DNA from: Ananas comosus
Taxonomy: Eukaryota > Streptophyta > Magnoliopsida > Poales > Bromeliaceae
Length of the DNA stretch: 64,000 bases
Assembly: GCF_001540865.1 (NCBI RefSeq)
Contig: NC_033640.1
Span: 4,697,409 to 4,761,408 of the forward strand
Reading direction: 5' to 3'
This document shows, piece by piece, positions 1 to 11,142 of this stretch. A program made the position numbers and the translations under genes. The first letter of the stretch is position 1, and every line of letters starts with the position of its first letter. The notes beneath the pieces are model-generated. The model searched no databases. It had not been told where the DNA came from and saw only the letters and a program-made list of their open reading frames with translations.

Positions 1-1880
1 TATAAAAATAGTACAAATATGAGATAAGATCTCTCTTCAGATAATTAATTCTGGAGCATGTCATTATTGATTAGCCTTTTCATTGTGATATGTAAGTTAA
101 TTTTGTTGTTTGTTTGTACATTTTTAAATTTTTGCAGTGATTTTTCGATAGTGATTTGAAGAAATGATACAGTGTGGTAGCAATAACATATTTATCTTCT
201 AATATATTTCTGAAAATTTGAAGTTAATCTTACTATTTGATAATTTAGACATTGTATTGTCGCAATCTTTTTGCTGTTGTTTTATAAAATTGTTTAATTG
301 TCCACCTAAGTCTTTAGGTGGTTAAACTTGGTTTTAGTTACTAGTGCAATGTAGAAACTAGTGCAATGTAGAAATGGCATTTTGTTTCCCAATTATTTTG
401 TATCTGTTAACTGATTTTTAAACTGAATACTCATGTTTTCAGGTGGTCGTCCTAAGTGCCTGCGTTATGCCTAGTTGGTCGGGGGGTTCAATCTGCCTAC
501 AGATCAACCGTAACAATCTTATCTATGTGAACTCATAGAAAACAAATCAATTGTCAACAGACCATATAAAGTTGGAATGAAGGCGAACGTTACATTAAAG
601 AGTTTAAAGTGATTTTAACGTTACATTAAAGAGTTTAAAGTGATTTAAACCTTTGGTGCGAATTAATTTGGGCCAACTATAGGTATTTTGTTTCTCCATT
701 CTGCTCTGTTTGGGGAAAATTATTTGCCTAATACTTTTAGGTGCATTCATCCTTTTATGAGTTCTTCATCTAGATTTAATGCAGAGGGATATTAGGTCTT
801 GTTGTACTCGTCAAGAAATCATTGTGAACTCGAGGCTGTAATTTTTATTGAAGTCAGCGTCAACAATTTCAAGTTCAATTCTGTTCTGATGATGTTTAAT
901 ATATATTGTTCTCATGACCAGAAAAGATCTTCCTAGCCTCATATATATATCTGTTCTAGCATGTGGACTATGAAGAATATTACTTTCTCCCCAACCAAAT
1001 CCTTCCTCTTTACCTTTATTTTGACACCTTGTAGTGATACTAGGGGCACCACCGTCTTGATTGTAGAGATCCAACTGTCGTGCCCAGCTCTCGTGAATCC
1101 CTCCCTACCTCCCTCATATATATATATATATATATCTGTTCTAGCATGTGGACTATGATGAATATTACTTTCTCCAGTTCAGAATGGGAATATCTTGCTT
1201 TATCCTTTGTAAACTGGTGAATATTCTTCGATATTGTGGTTGGCTACTTTATGCGTATATTTGAAACTACAAAAATGCACAACTCTTACGGTGCTTACTG
1301 GGACATGCATATACAGAAAATTCTGGTGTTTGACGATGCATTTCTAGGAGTTGATAAAACTTGTCTAAAAAACCAGTAGGTAATTTAGTATGCATGAGGT
1401 CAACTGTTAAGGCAAGGCAATAGGTTTCTAGTTGTTTCAATGAAAGGTAGAAAATTTAGACCAAAGAGCTTAATACTAAATGATTAGACCATTGGCTAGA
1501 TGATTTTTTTACATGTATCATGAGATATTTCGTAATATCTTGCATTGATCCTTCATGTTTATCAATATATGAGTAAGTTTGACTAGATGATAATCTTTCA
1601 TTGTTTATATATGTAACCAATGATCCAGTTGTAGCACATTGGCCTAGTTGAGTAAACTAAAATGACAGCATGAATGATTGTATGGAGATCGGTATGAATG
1701 CCAGACATATTTAAGCTTCATTTGCTGGAGACTTCAAATTATGATTTGTGTCTTTAATATTGTTCGACTAGTTATTTTACATATAGCTTTGCATAAATCA
1801 TACTTCAAATTATGATTTATGTATGTCAAAGTTAGTTATTTTACATATAGCTTTGCATAAATCAAGCATTTATGCATTGT
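1..1880. other. AT-rich sequence, no recognisable gene
   Basis: No frame in this stretch resembles a known protein, and the open frames are short and low in complexity. It holds small local duplications. A 30-bp unit starting aacgttacattaaag occurs at 586-615 and again at about 617-645. A block containing ctgttctagcatgtggacta occurs near 950-972 and 1134-1156, each copy preceded by a TA run. A 31-bp unit starting agttattttacatatagc occurs at 1770-1800 and 1834-1864. It could be intergenic sequence or part of a host intron; I cannot tell which. Confidence 0.5.
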
Positions 1881-2053
1881 ACCTAAGGAAGTTCATACTT
1901 GTCTTCTTCAACGACATTCTCGTATAAAGCAAGACCCTTGAGGATCATGTGGGGCAATTGAGAGAAGTGTTGGACACATTGAAAGGCATCAGCTATATGC
2001 AAATAAATCAAAGTGCATGTTCGGGCAGCGGAAGGTTGAGTACCTGGGCTATA
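1881..2053 (+). pseudogene. Reverse transcriptase fragment (left part)
   Basis: The translation gives FILVFFNDILV, a stop, then SKTLEDHVGQLREVLDTL, which is the catalytic palm of a gypsy-type reverse transcriptase. After one frameshift it continues as QLYANKSKCMFGQRKVEYLG. The first aspartate of the catalytic pair is Asn here (FND rather than FDD), which is expected to abolish activity. The piece stops exactly where the solo LTR starts. Confidence 0.8.
2049..2053. repeat. Target-site duplication ctata (left)
   Basis: The five bases ctata stand immediately before the TG that opens the inserted LTR and are repeated at 5877-5881 immediately after its CA end. This defines the insertion exactly. 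Confidence 0.85.
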
Positions 2054-2729
2054 TGTAAGGACTGAGATTTTGGCAGTGTAGTTAAACTCTCTGTTGATGA
2101 TGTTTTTGTATGTAATTTAATTACAAAAGCACCCATCAAGTTTTGGGGCAAAACGAGTTAGAATGAAGTTTTTACGCGATCTTTACTTTTCACTTAAAGT
2201 GAATAGTAATCGGGTTTTCGGAGAGGCCAATGAGTAGAGATGGCTTCTGGCGCGTATCGGACTCTGTTTATAGCGATCCAATAGCTCGTTTTCAACGGTT
2301 TGACTATTTCGGAACCATTGGCGCTGATAGATTTTAGGTTTGACTTACGAATTTTGAGGAAACTGGAGATACATGTATTCTATGTATTCATGCGTAGTTT
2401 TGCCTATTGGAGAGAGAGAGGACGGGTTTTGTCCTGAATCGGTGACCAAAACAAGTGAGACAAAATTGTGGATTTGTTGTCTCTGTCGTGCTGATCGCAC
2501 TGGTGCGATCCGTTCGCAAATCTGACGGACGGATCTCCTGATATCGCATATTGATTGAGGAAGGGTCTTAGATGGCAAAACGGTAATTTTGCGATAAGCC
2601 CTACATTTTATGTACCGTTTTGCGTGAAATTGAACATGGGGGTGTGTTCGTGCATTTTACTCGAGCTGTGGTGGACTCAACTGAAAATACTAGGTTTCGG
2701 TGGACTAGCTTGCAATTATACATCATATG

Positions 2730-2738
2730 TATATAAGG
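2730..2738 (+). promoter_or_regulatory. LTR promoter TATA box
   Basis: The sequence tatataagg lies about 15 bp before an AAACCCTA-rich start region (2748-2777) and a GC-rich leader. This is the expected U3/R boundary of the LTR. The position fits the family, but the transcription start is inferred. Confidence 0.6.
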
Positions 2739-2745
2739 TCACCTA

Positions 2746-3618
2746 GGGTTTGCAATATGCAAACCCTAACCCTAGCCCCCAACTGACCCCCACTTGCTTA
2801 TGCTTCCTTCCTTGAGTGCGCCGCATGCGCCCTGACCGCTTGCGTACGCCTCCGGCCGCCGGAGAAGGCTGTCTTCTCTCCCTCTCCCTCACATTGCATG
2901 TACTCAGCTTCCCATCCCTGCCGAGAGCAAGTGGAGTGTCCCTTCCCCTCTGGCCCTTCTCCGTCGTCATCCTTGGAGCCCCGGCGACCCTCCTCGTCGA
3001 CTGCCACCGTCCCCAAACGCCGCAACCGCGCTGCAGCTGCCTTGCGGCCAGCTCGGGCCGAGGGAGCTTTAGCTCTCTCCCCTCGCGCCGTCGCCGCTTG
3101 AGGCCGCCTCTGCCGCCTCCCCCGGAGCCCCGGCGACCTCCCTCGCAGATTGCCGCCATCGCACTGCAGCTGCCCTCGGGGCTCCCTGGGCGAGCTCGGG
3201 CCGAGCTGAGCTCGCAACCTGCCCCCTCGTCGCTGTCGCCCGGAGCCGCACCGGCGACCACCCTCGCGGCCCTCTGACACCCCCGCTTTCGGTTGGTGCG
3301 ATCGTCGCCGTCGCGGCCCTCAGATCGAGCTGAGCTCGGGCGGCCGCGCTTGAGTTGCGGGTCGCCGCCGCCTCCCTCTTCCTTGTGACCCCGGGGAACC
3401 TCCGTCGCTGATCGGTGTCGCCCCGAGGTAGCAGTCACCAGAGAAGATAAGCCAAGCTCCCTTCTCCCGTACGGGCAAGGGCATCGCCGTCCGCCTCTCT
3501 GGCTGGCTCCCACCGGCGTCTCGCGTGAGCGGCGACCTCCCCCCACCGGCCGCACCCTTCTGCAGCTGGCGCTCCCGCCGCCGAGCCGCCGTCGGCTGGA
3601 TCCAAGCCTTTCTGCTCG
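2746..3618 (+). other. GC-rich LTR leader, predicted first exon
   Basis: About 870 bp of strongly GC-rich sequence follows the TATA box, while the rest of the LTR is AT-rich. Long open frames occur on both strands because stops are rare in such sequence, not because of a recognisable protein. The block ends in CTCG|GTGAGA, a good splice donor. The E5 LTR has an equivalent GC-rich block ending in a donor at the matching place, although the block sequences themselves are strongly diverged. I treat it as an untranslated or weakly coding leader exon. Confidence 0.5.
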
Positions 3619-5153
3619 GTGAGATTTTTGTAGTGCTGTCTGTGCATGGTTTTAGGTTTGCGCTTGCTTTTTCGGCGATCCGAGGCTGTCCCGATGCCTC
3701 CGGAGGTGAGCACGGTGATTGCTGGTCAGTGCTGATCACAGTGCTCACCTCACTTTGGATCAGCAGTTTTTGAATTGGCAGTTTTGGCGCGGTTTTTCCC
3801 GAGTGCGCGCTGTTCGCTGAATGTTCGGGTCGCTCCCGCGCCTCCCATAGTGAGCCCTTGTGCTCCGGATCCTGAGCACGGCCTCTAGCACGTCGAGACC
3901 TATCAGTACGTATCTCGGTAGACCTCGGAAGCCCTCGGTTTGCGTTAACGAGCCACAAAATCACCTTATTTACGTAAAATAATAGGATTTTATATAAATG
4001 TAGGGACTTTTATGCAATTGTGCATCTTGTGGCTACTGTGGGCAGTACGTATGTGTATGTGGTAACCTCTGGATTGATTGTCCAAGGTCCGATAGCCTTC
4101 GCGGAAATCGAAAGTCGATTTCAGTGCGTTTGTCGGCGAAATTCGCCAGCGGAACGCGGTTTCGGTTCGGATTTCATCCGACGGTGTGTTTGCCCTGTGT
4201 TGTGTCGCTGAGCCTTGTCGGCTAGTCACCATTGTCATATCGTGAGTTCGGAGATGACGGGTGAGTGATGGTGGGCTCTGCTGTTGAAATTGACTCTTCC
4301 GGAAACCAGGATCCGAACAATTATCCGGCGATAATTGTTTGGTTGCGTAATCTTGTGTTTGCTGCCAAGACATCCAAATCGATGTGTTTGGTCAGCGGGT
4401 GACTCGTGACACAGAGTCGGTGAGTTTGGGACACTTCGTGGGTCCCGACGGCGTCCCGATGTGATTTTCGGGACACTTCTATATCAGTATCGTAGTCTCT
4501 ACATGTCGGTTATCTTTGTTTATCGTTTGTTCATCTATATCTTGTTGCTTGCATGATGATAGTTGTTGATAGACATGTAGAGCAAGCTTGCATATGTTGT
4601 ATATCTGTGGACCTTGGGTCCAGGCAACACGTCGACTCCTTTGTCGTGTATTTCGATTTAGTTGATCGTGGTTCGGCGTTGTATGCCCTTGCATCTGGCT
4701 TCGGCCAAGGCATCGGTCTTCTTGCCGGTTTTCGTATTGAGCATATCATCATGATAAAATCATAGCACTGTATTCTAGACACCGATTAGTTTTAGCCACC
4801 GACTAGGGGGTGTACGTATCCAGATAGGTCGTTAGTGGACGCATGAATCAAGTCAGTATATGCTCTGTGAGAGGCAACGCTTGAGGTCTGCGGACTAATA
4901 TGGCAGACACCAAATTGGGTTTGGTTTTGGATTATATACCTTCAGGCATCTGTTCAGTTGAGTTTTTGTTACAGTAGTAGTTGATTCTTACTCATTTACT
5001 ATCCTGTTTCTATTACTACTATAGTTGCTCTTATATCATACCATATTTGTTGTTCTATCTCCTTTGTTTTTTAGTGAATACGATTTGCCTTCGTGGCTCT
5101 GTCGTACCCACTGGAAAGCTTTGATTGTGGTTTCTCACCCCCCATTTCTCCAG
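3619..5153 (+). other. Predicted intron inside the solo LTR
   Basis: The donor is g|gtgagattt at 3619. The acceptor is the pyrimidine-rich run ending ctccag at 5153, which follows the block acccactggaaa and ttctcacccccc. The same donor-to-acceptor layout recurs in six other LTRs in this window. The predicted intron is 1535 bp. It is inferred from sequence only. Confidence 0.5.
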
Positions 5154-5876
5154 ATGGTTCGGGCAAGGAGTTGGCTTTTGGGCACGACGGTGAAAAGACA
5201 TACTAGCTAGACTGCAGTAGCGACCGTCACCCGGGTTACTTTATTTTCACCTTTAGTAATTTAAATAATTAAATGGTTCAGTTAGATGGTCAATATTACT
5301 ATTTGAGTATTTGTGAACTTGTTTGAGTTGATGTTTCTTTATAATGCATGCAATTGGAGATTTATGGATTTTTGGTATTAGATTTATGCATCGTGGTTTT
5401 CTACCCCTCGGGATAGTCGGTTTTTAAAATGGAGTTGCCGAGTGGAAAACAGTTTTAAAAAGATTTTCGAATGATTTTTATCAATGATTAAATAGAGTTT
5501 AAAAACAAAGCTTCCGGGTGGGGAGCACTTTTAAATAGGATGACTGTTGTATTGTGCATCGCATCATCCAGCGCCTAAGGAGTGTTTAGAGGCATGCATC
5601 ATTTCTAAGGATCGCTAGCTGTATGGATATGCATTGTATGAATTGTTTGTGGATTGGTAAATGTAGGTTGTTGTTGTGATCCTGATGTTATTGTTGGTAC
5701 GCCGTGCAAATACAAAGGAGATTCTGTCCGAGTGGCCAGAGGAATTTTATATTTGTGGCGGGTCTGTACGTCACGTGGGCCAGGTTGAATAAAAAAAATG
5801 ACTCGTTTTTCGCAACTCCGTTATTAAAGATTGTATTCATATTAAAAGGCTTTTAAAATTCGCCCCGGGTGTGACA

Positions 5877-5881
5877 CTATA
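5877..5881. repeat. Target-site duplication ctata (right)
   Basis: Matches 2049-2053. The interrupted reverse transcriptase frame resumes directly after it. Confidence 0.85.
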
Positions 5882-7983
5882 TAATCACCATAGAAGGAGT
5901 TGCTATAGATCCAAAAAAAATAGAGGCTATGGTTACCTAGCCGCGGCCAACTTCACTAAAGGGTCTTGAGGGCTTTTTGGGGATTACAGGGTATTATAGA
6001 AGATTCATTGAAGACTACGAAAGGTTGAGTAAGCCACTAATAGAACTCCTAAAGAACGACCAATTCAAGTGGATTGAAGATGCACAAAATGCCTTCGACA
6101 TATCGAAGGAGACTATGATTTGAGCACCAGTGCTTGCAATACTTGACTACATCCAACCTTTTACGGTCGAAGTGGTTGCTTCTGGATAAGGAATAGGAGC
6201 TGTACTATCACAAGGCAGGAGACCAATAGCTTACCTAAGCAAGGCTATTAGCGGCCGCAACAGGAACCTATCGACCTACGAAAAGGGGTTCTTGGCCATC
6301 TTGTTGGCAATTAACAAGTGGAAACATTACCTAAGCCCCTGGCAGTTTATAATCAAGACTAATCATCAGAGTCTTAAATATTTATTAGAGCAAAGAATCA
6401 CCATGGCCATGCAACAAAAAAGAATGGTAAAGCAGGTGGGGTTGGATTATGTGATATATTACAAAGCAAGAAAAGAATCAAGTGGCGGACTCATTATCCA
6501 GGAGAGGGTTCGAAGATGGGGCCAATCTTGCCATTACTGCAGCCATACCTAACTGGGTATTGAAAGTGGTTGAAAGCTACAATGGGGATAAACAGTGTCA
6601 GCAAATCATAATGAACTTGCTCCTACGACCAACTCAATTGCCAAACTATTCCTACACTAAAGAATTGCTGAGATATAAAGGGAGGATATATATATGGAGA
6701 AGCAAGGCAATATGCAACGAAGGGTATTACAACAGCTACACTCATCAGCCATGGAAGGGCACTTAGGTATTTCTCACACTTATAAATGAGTGAAATAATT
6801 TTTCTATTGACCGGGCCTTAGACAGGATGTGGGGGATATGGTCAAGGGGTGTATGGCTTGTGCGCAAAATAAGGTGGACAGTCAGCCCTACGTTGGACTG
6901 CTACAACCCCTACCTGTACCAACGTAAGCATGGCAAGAGATCACAATGGACTTCATAGAGGACTTATTGAAGTCCGAGGGCAAGGATACTATCTTAGTAG
7001 TGATTGATTAACTCACAAAGTATGCTCACTTTATCTCGCTCACCTACCTGTTCACTGTCTCTGGTGTGGCCAGGGCCTTCCTCGACAGTCTATCAATTGC
7101 ACGGGTTGCTGAGAATCATATTGATCAACCTGGACAAGATGTTCACCAACCAAGTCTGGCAAGAGTCTTCAAGCTAATGGGAGTTAAACTATTAATGAGT
7201 TCAGCTTACCACTCACAAACAGATGGGCAATCCGAGAGACTCAATTGGTGCTTGGAGACATATTTAAGATGCTTGTGTTTTCAAAGCCCCACAAGTTTCA
7301 CAAGTGATTGACGTTGGTGGAGTGATGGTATAACACCAACTATCATAGTTCACTCAAGATGACACTTATGCCCCCTATAACTGTTTAGTAGTGAACCTAG
7401 GAATGGAGGTGTCACCTACTGTGCAGAGTGGGGAAAGGAACATGAAAACATGGTGCAAGTGCTAAGGGAGAAGCTTCTACAAGCCGGAATCGCATGAAGC
7501 AAAATGATGAGACACAAGGTGGACAAGGAGTACCAAGTGGGAGAGTATGTATATCTGAAGCTGCAACCTTACCGCCAAACTAGTGTCGCGGTACAATACA
7601 ACATCAAGCTCACAACGCATTATTATGGGCCCTTCAAAATTGAGGAGAGGATCGGCAAGGTGGCCTACTGCTTGCAACTACCAGAGAGGCGAAGGATCCA
7701 TCTAGTCTTCCACATTTCTCTACTCAAGAGGAGTCCCCCACAAGGTTCCCTTGTAACTCCTACAGCGCCTTTCGTAGGAGATAAATGCCAACTACTTGCG
7801 TGATTGGAGAGGATCTTGGACCGACATATGATCAGGAGGGGAAATCAAGCAGTAAGCCAAGTGCGGGTCGAGTGCGAGAACCTCGGAAAGGAGGCCGCGA
7901 GCTGGGAAGACTATCGGTTCTTGAAATTCCAATTCCTGGACTTCGATCCTTGAGGTCGCGAATCTTCTCAAGCGAGGGGGGAT
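5882..7983 (+). pseudogene. Reina-type pol remnant: RT end, RNase H, integrase, chromodomain
   Basis: In order, the translation shows the RT end (GVAIDPKKIEAMVT, stop, PRPTSLKGL), the connection (GYYRRFIEDYERLSKPL), RNase H (PIAYLSKAISGRN and YEKGFLAILLAINKWKHYL), and the integrase zinc-finger and core regions. These are followed by the integrase C-terminus (YYGPFKIEERIGKVAYCLQL and HLVFHISLLKR, near 7620-7730) and a chromodomain near 7800-7950 (ILDRHMIRRGNQAVSQ, then EAASWEDYRFL). The frame is broken by several stops and shifts, for example TAG where the conserved Trp before PRP should be. The RNase H metal-binding Asp region reads EVVASG-stop-GIGAV, so it is damaged too. Confidence 0.8.
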
Positions 7984-8080
7984 TGTAGCATCTGCCAAAT
8001 AAAAGGGGGTTCGTAAACATATACAGAGATATATACATAGGGGTTAGTAAACATATATAGAGATATATACATATATAGAG
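7984..8080 (+). repeat. Truncated 3' LTR of the Reina-type element
   Basis: TGTAGCATCTGCC starts right after the purine tract aagcgaggggggat, as a 3' LTR should. Only about 100 bp remain. A 30-bp unit (gttagtaaacatatata) is duplicated inside it. MITE A begins where the LTR stops. Confidence 0.6.
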
Positions 8081-8082
8081 TT

Positions 8083-8616
8083 AGGCTCTTATATTATCGA
8101 TAGTGCCGGGGCTCTGTTACTATAGTCCTGTTTTCAACCTTAAAATGTTCAAATTAACGATCCACATCATTAAAACTGATTTAGAATATTTGAAATTTTT
8201 AGAAATAAAATTTTATATTTTTTTGACATAGTTTGCTTTATGATCAAACCGTTTCAAAATTGTCAAATTTCAATGGTTACTTTCGCGAATTTGTAGTTCA
8301 ACGATATAGAAGAATCTAAATTTATTCAAATTTTGATAAAAAAAATATTTTAAACTATCTAGATCAAGATCAACATTCTTGATCTTGAATTCAAAAGTCC
8401 TATACTCAAATTTTAAAAATTGTTCAATTTTTACCGTTCATTTTGGCGTGATTTACTTACTAAGTAAACGATGTCGAAAAAAATAAAAATTTTATTTCTA
8501 AGAACTTCATGTACTCTAGATTATATTTGTTGGCGTGGATCATTGATTTGAATGCCCTAAGATCGAAAATAAGGCTATAGTTTTGAAGCACCGGTATTAT
8601 AGATAGTATAGTAGCA
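8083..8616. mobile_element. Fold-back MITE, copy A
   Basis: The ends are inverted: ggctcttatattatcgatag at the left against the complement of gatagtatagtagc at the right. The arms continue inward as long imperfect inverted repeats (tgttttcaacctt against aagatcgaaaataag). There is no coding capacity. TA-rich sequence flanks it, which suggests TA target sites. It could be a Tc1/mariner-like or Harbinger-like MITE; the superfamily is not certain. Confidence 0.65.
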
Positions 8617-8684
8617 TCATTCTACATATATATATGTACATATGTGTATGTATATACATACATACATACATATATATATATATA

Positions 8685-9224
8685 GGCTACTATACTATCT
8701 GTAGTACCGGAGCTCCGGTACTATGTCTTGTTTTCGATCTTAAGGTGTTCAAATTAACGATCCACACCGTTAAATATGATCTAGGGTATGTAAAGTTCTT
8801 AGAAATAAAATTTTAGTTTTTTTCGACATCGTTTACTTAGTAAATAAATTATGTCAAAATGGACGGTAGAAATTGAATAATCTTTAAAATTNTTCAATGG
8901 TTACTTTCGCGAATTTGTAGTTTAACGATATAGAAGAATCTAAATTTATTCAAATTTTGATAAAAAAATATTTTAAACTATCTAGATCAAGATCAACATT
9001 CTTGATCTTGAATTCAGAAGCCCTATATTCAAATTTTAAAGATTGTTCAATTTTCACTGTTCATTTTGGCGTGATTTACTTACTAAGTAAACGATGTCAA
9101 AAAAAATAAAAATTTTATTTCTAAGAACTTCATGTACTCTAGATTATATTTGTTGGCGTGGATCGTTGATTTGAATACCCTAAGATCGAAAATAAGACTA
9201 TAGTTTCGAAGCACCGGTATTATA
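8685..9224. mobile_element. Fold-back MITE, copy B (joined across an N)
   Basis: It is the same family as A and C. It starts ggctactatactatctgtag and inserted within TA and TACA repeats. A single unknown base sits at 8892. The left arm up to that point matches copy C and the rest closely matches the right part of copy A, so the N is probably an assembly join that removed the middle of the element. The right end is truncated. Confidence 0.6.
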
Positions 9225-9287
9225 GGCCCTAAACCTTAAACCCTACATACATACATACATACATACATACCGTTATATATAGAATTA

Positions 9288-9813
9288 GGCTACTATACTA
9301 TCTATAGTACCGGAGCTCCGGTACTATAGTCTTGTTTTCGATCTTAAGGTGTTCACATTAACGATCAACACCGTTAAATATGATCTAGGGTATATAAAGT
9401 TCTTAGAAATAAAATTTTAGTTTTTTTCGACATCGTTTACTTAGTAAATAAATTATGTCAAAATGGATGGTGGAAATTGAATAATCTTTAAAATTGGAGT
9501 ATAGGACTTTTAAATTCAAGATCAAGAAAGTTAATCTTAATCTAAATAGTTTAAAGTATTTTCTATCAAAATTTGAAGAAATTTAGATTCTTCTACACCG
9601 TTAAACTCCAAACTGGCCATAGTAGCCATTGAAAATTGACAATTTTCAAATGCTTTGATCATAAAGTAAACTATGTAGAAAAAATATAAAATTTTATTTC
9701 TAAAAACTTTAAATACCCTAGATCAGTTTTAACGGTGTGGATCGTTGATTTGAACACTCTAAGATCGAAAACGAGACTATAGTACCGAAGCCCCGGTACT
9801 ATAGATAGTATAG

Positions 9814-9818
<5 letters not shown>
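9288..9818. mobile_element. Fold-back MITE, copy C
   Basis: The left end ggctactatactatctatag faces the right end ctatagatagtatagg. The two arms (for example gatcttaaggtgttca against tgaacactctaagatc) fold on each other over about 250 bp each. It is the most complete of the three copies and is flanked by TATATA on the right. Confidence 0.7.
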
Positions 9819-9861
<43 letters not shown>

Positions 9862-9869
9862 CTGGGTTG
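9819..9869. repeat. TA dinucleotide repeat
   Basis: A TA run of about 37 bp separates MITE C from MITE D. Such runs probably served as TA target sites. Confidence 0.7.
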
Positions 9870-10080
9870 GAATACTATCGATAGCACTAAGAGCTTGATG
9901 CTATCAGTTTTTTAGCCCTTGGATTGAGAAATGTACGGTTAGGATGATGTGGGCCCCCTAGGGTTGAGTGGGTGGGTGGTTGGTTGAATAGTATAATTTA
10001 ACGGATAAAAATAATCAAAGGGTTAAATCTAACGGTGGAAAACTCGATAGCACCAAGCCCTTGGTGCTATCGATAGTATC
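9870..10080. mobile_element. Small MITE, copy D
   Basis: The terminal inverted repeats are aatactatcgatagcac at the left and the complement of gtgctatcgatagtatc at the right. It is about 210 bp long, has no ORF, and lies between TA repeats. It is a different family from A-C although the core ctatcgatag is similar. Confidence 0.7.
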
Positions 10081-10081
10081 N

Positions 10082-10123
<42 letters not shown>
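10081..10123. repeat. TA repeat with one N; insertion site of H copy 1
   Basis: A TA run preceded by a single N. Its last five bases, atata, are repeated after the other end of H copy 1 at 34552-34556, which fits a target-site duplication, although TA runs make this weak evidence on its own. Confidence 0.7.
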
Positions 10124-10127
<4 letters not shown>

Positions 10128-10470
10128 TGCAGCGAACGAACCGGCCCCATCGTAGATATTTCTAAGATGAGTGGTCATTCATGGTACAGATTAAATTTGT
10201 TTAAATTTTATTTTGAAATCAGGATTATAGGTTCATGACTTTCAACAGACTCAAAAGTTTGCTGTTAATTACCCCACACTTTCAGTGTTAAGGAATCCTC
10301 GATTAAGAGACCGAATATAAATGCTGATAATAAAAGAGACCAAACAGGCAAATAAAATTTTATTAATATGATTTGCCATGCACATGGCTTAAGCAGGGGC
10401 ATTCCCCCACAGTACATAGATTTTATAAAACTAAATACTCAGTTTATATAGACTTGTTGGTCGATTGGGA
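10124..10470. repeat. H copy 1, conserved left end
   Basis: About 330 bp that closely match 41247-41540, including gaaccggcccc, gagtggtcattcatggta, the stretch ttaattaccccacactttc and ggcttaagcaggggcat. This region holds aataaaattttatt, a possible poly(A) signal on either strand. Confidence 0.75.
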
Positions 10471-11142
10471 TCAGATTGCTCAGTTTAATAACATAGCGGT
10501 CGTTTGAAATAGGTTGAGGTTAAGTTTAATTTTAATTTGCTCAGTTTAACGACATGGAGGTTAAAAGGAGTTTAATTTTAATTTGCTAAGTTTAGCGACA
10601 TGGCAGTCAAAAGAGTTTGAAGTTGATTTGCTCAGTTTAACGACTTGGCTGTCAAATTTTCAGTTTAATGAATTAACAGTCATTTGTTTAGTTTAACGAC
10701 TTGACGGTCATATCTGAACTTGATTTGCTCAGTTTAGCGACTTGGCGGTTGATTGAAGTTGAGATACTTAGTTTAGCGACATGGCGGTCGGTTTGAGTTG
10801 TGGTGCTCAGTTTAATGACATGGTGGTCGATTAAAATTGAGATGCTCAGTTTAGCGACATGGGGGTCGGTTTGAGTTGTGGTGCTCAGTTTAATGACATG
10901 GCGGTCGGCTTGGATTTTGGTGTTCAGTTTATCGACATGGCGGTCGGTTTAAGCATTGGTGCTCAGTTTGTCGACAAGGCGGTAGGATTGTGTTTGAGGT
11001 GCTCAGTTCAATGACATGGCGGTCGGTTTGAATTGTGGTGCTCAGTTTAATGACATGGCGGTCGGCTTGGATTTTGGTATTCAGTTTATCGACATGGCGG
11101 TCGGTTTAAGCTTTGGTGCTCAGTTTATCGACATGGCGGTCG
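10471..11142. repeat. H tandem array A, part 1
   Basis: An imperfect tandem repeat of about 40-48 bp built on gctcagtttaacgacatggcggtcggtttga. Units vary in the third word (gactt, gacat) and in the spacer. E1 interrupts the array after 11142, and it resumes at 20786. Confidence 0.85.
11138..11142. repeat. Target-site duplication ggtcg of E1 (left)
   Basis: Repeated at 20786-20790, immediately after E1. The bases belong to the array A unit. Confidence 0.85.

Larger units (their letters stand above)
2054..5876 (+). mobile_element. 3.8-kb solo LTR (family L) inserted in the Reina element
   Basis: The unit starts TGTAAGG, ends GTGTGACA and is flanked by 5-bp duplications. No second LTR or internal region is present, so it is a solo LTR of 3823 bp. 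It contains a TATA box at 2730-2738, a GC-rich leader, a splice donor at 3618/3619 and an acceptor ending at 5153. From about 2746 to the 3' end it matches, in the same order, the minus-strand LTR of E5 at 60786-63999. Shared landmarks include the gtgagcacg block, the tggtccaagg-like block, and the ttctacccctcg stretch before the end. Family L is therefore the LTR of a Del/Tekay-type chromovirus. Confidence 0.85.
1881..8080 (+). mobile_element. Decayed Reina-type Ty3/gypsy chromovirus, split by a solo LTR
   Basis: Two pieces of one pol gene lie either side of an inserted LTR. The left piece (1881-2053) ends inside the reverse transcriptase. The right piece (5882-7983) resumes a few codons later and runs through RNase H, integrase and a C-terminal chromodomain. 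A purine run (aagcgaggggggat) and a TG-starting LTR stub follow at 7984. The chromodomain order and the typical text ILDR..IRRGNQAV suggest the Reina clade. No gag, protease, 5' LTR or primer-binding site is visible upstream, so the copy is 5'-truncated. Stops and frameshifts are frequent, so it cannot make an active protein. Confidence 0.8.

Noticed and set aside
2743..3555. 270-codon minus-strand frame, and others in the GC-rich leader
   Set aside because: Stops are rare at this composition. Several overlapping frames are open on both strands, the protein is Arg- and Gly-rich without domains, and the region is an LTR leader.
10471..11142. Regularly spaced repeats resembling a CRISPR array
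   Set aside because: Units are imperfect and adjacent, spacers are themselves repeat-derived, and the context is a plant LTR.
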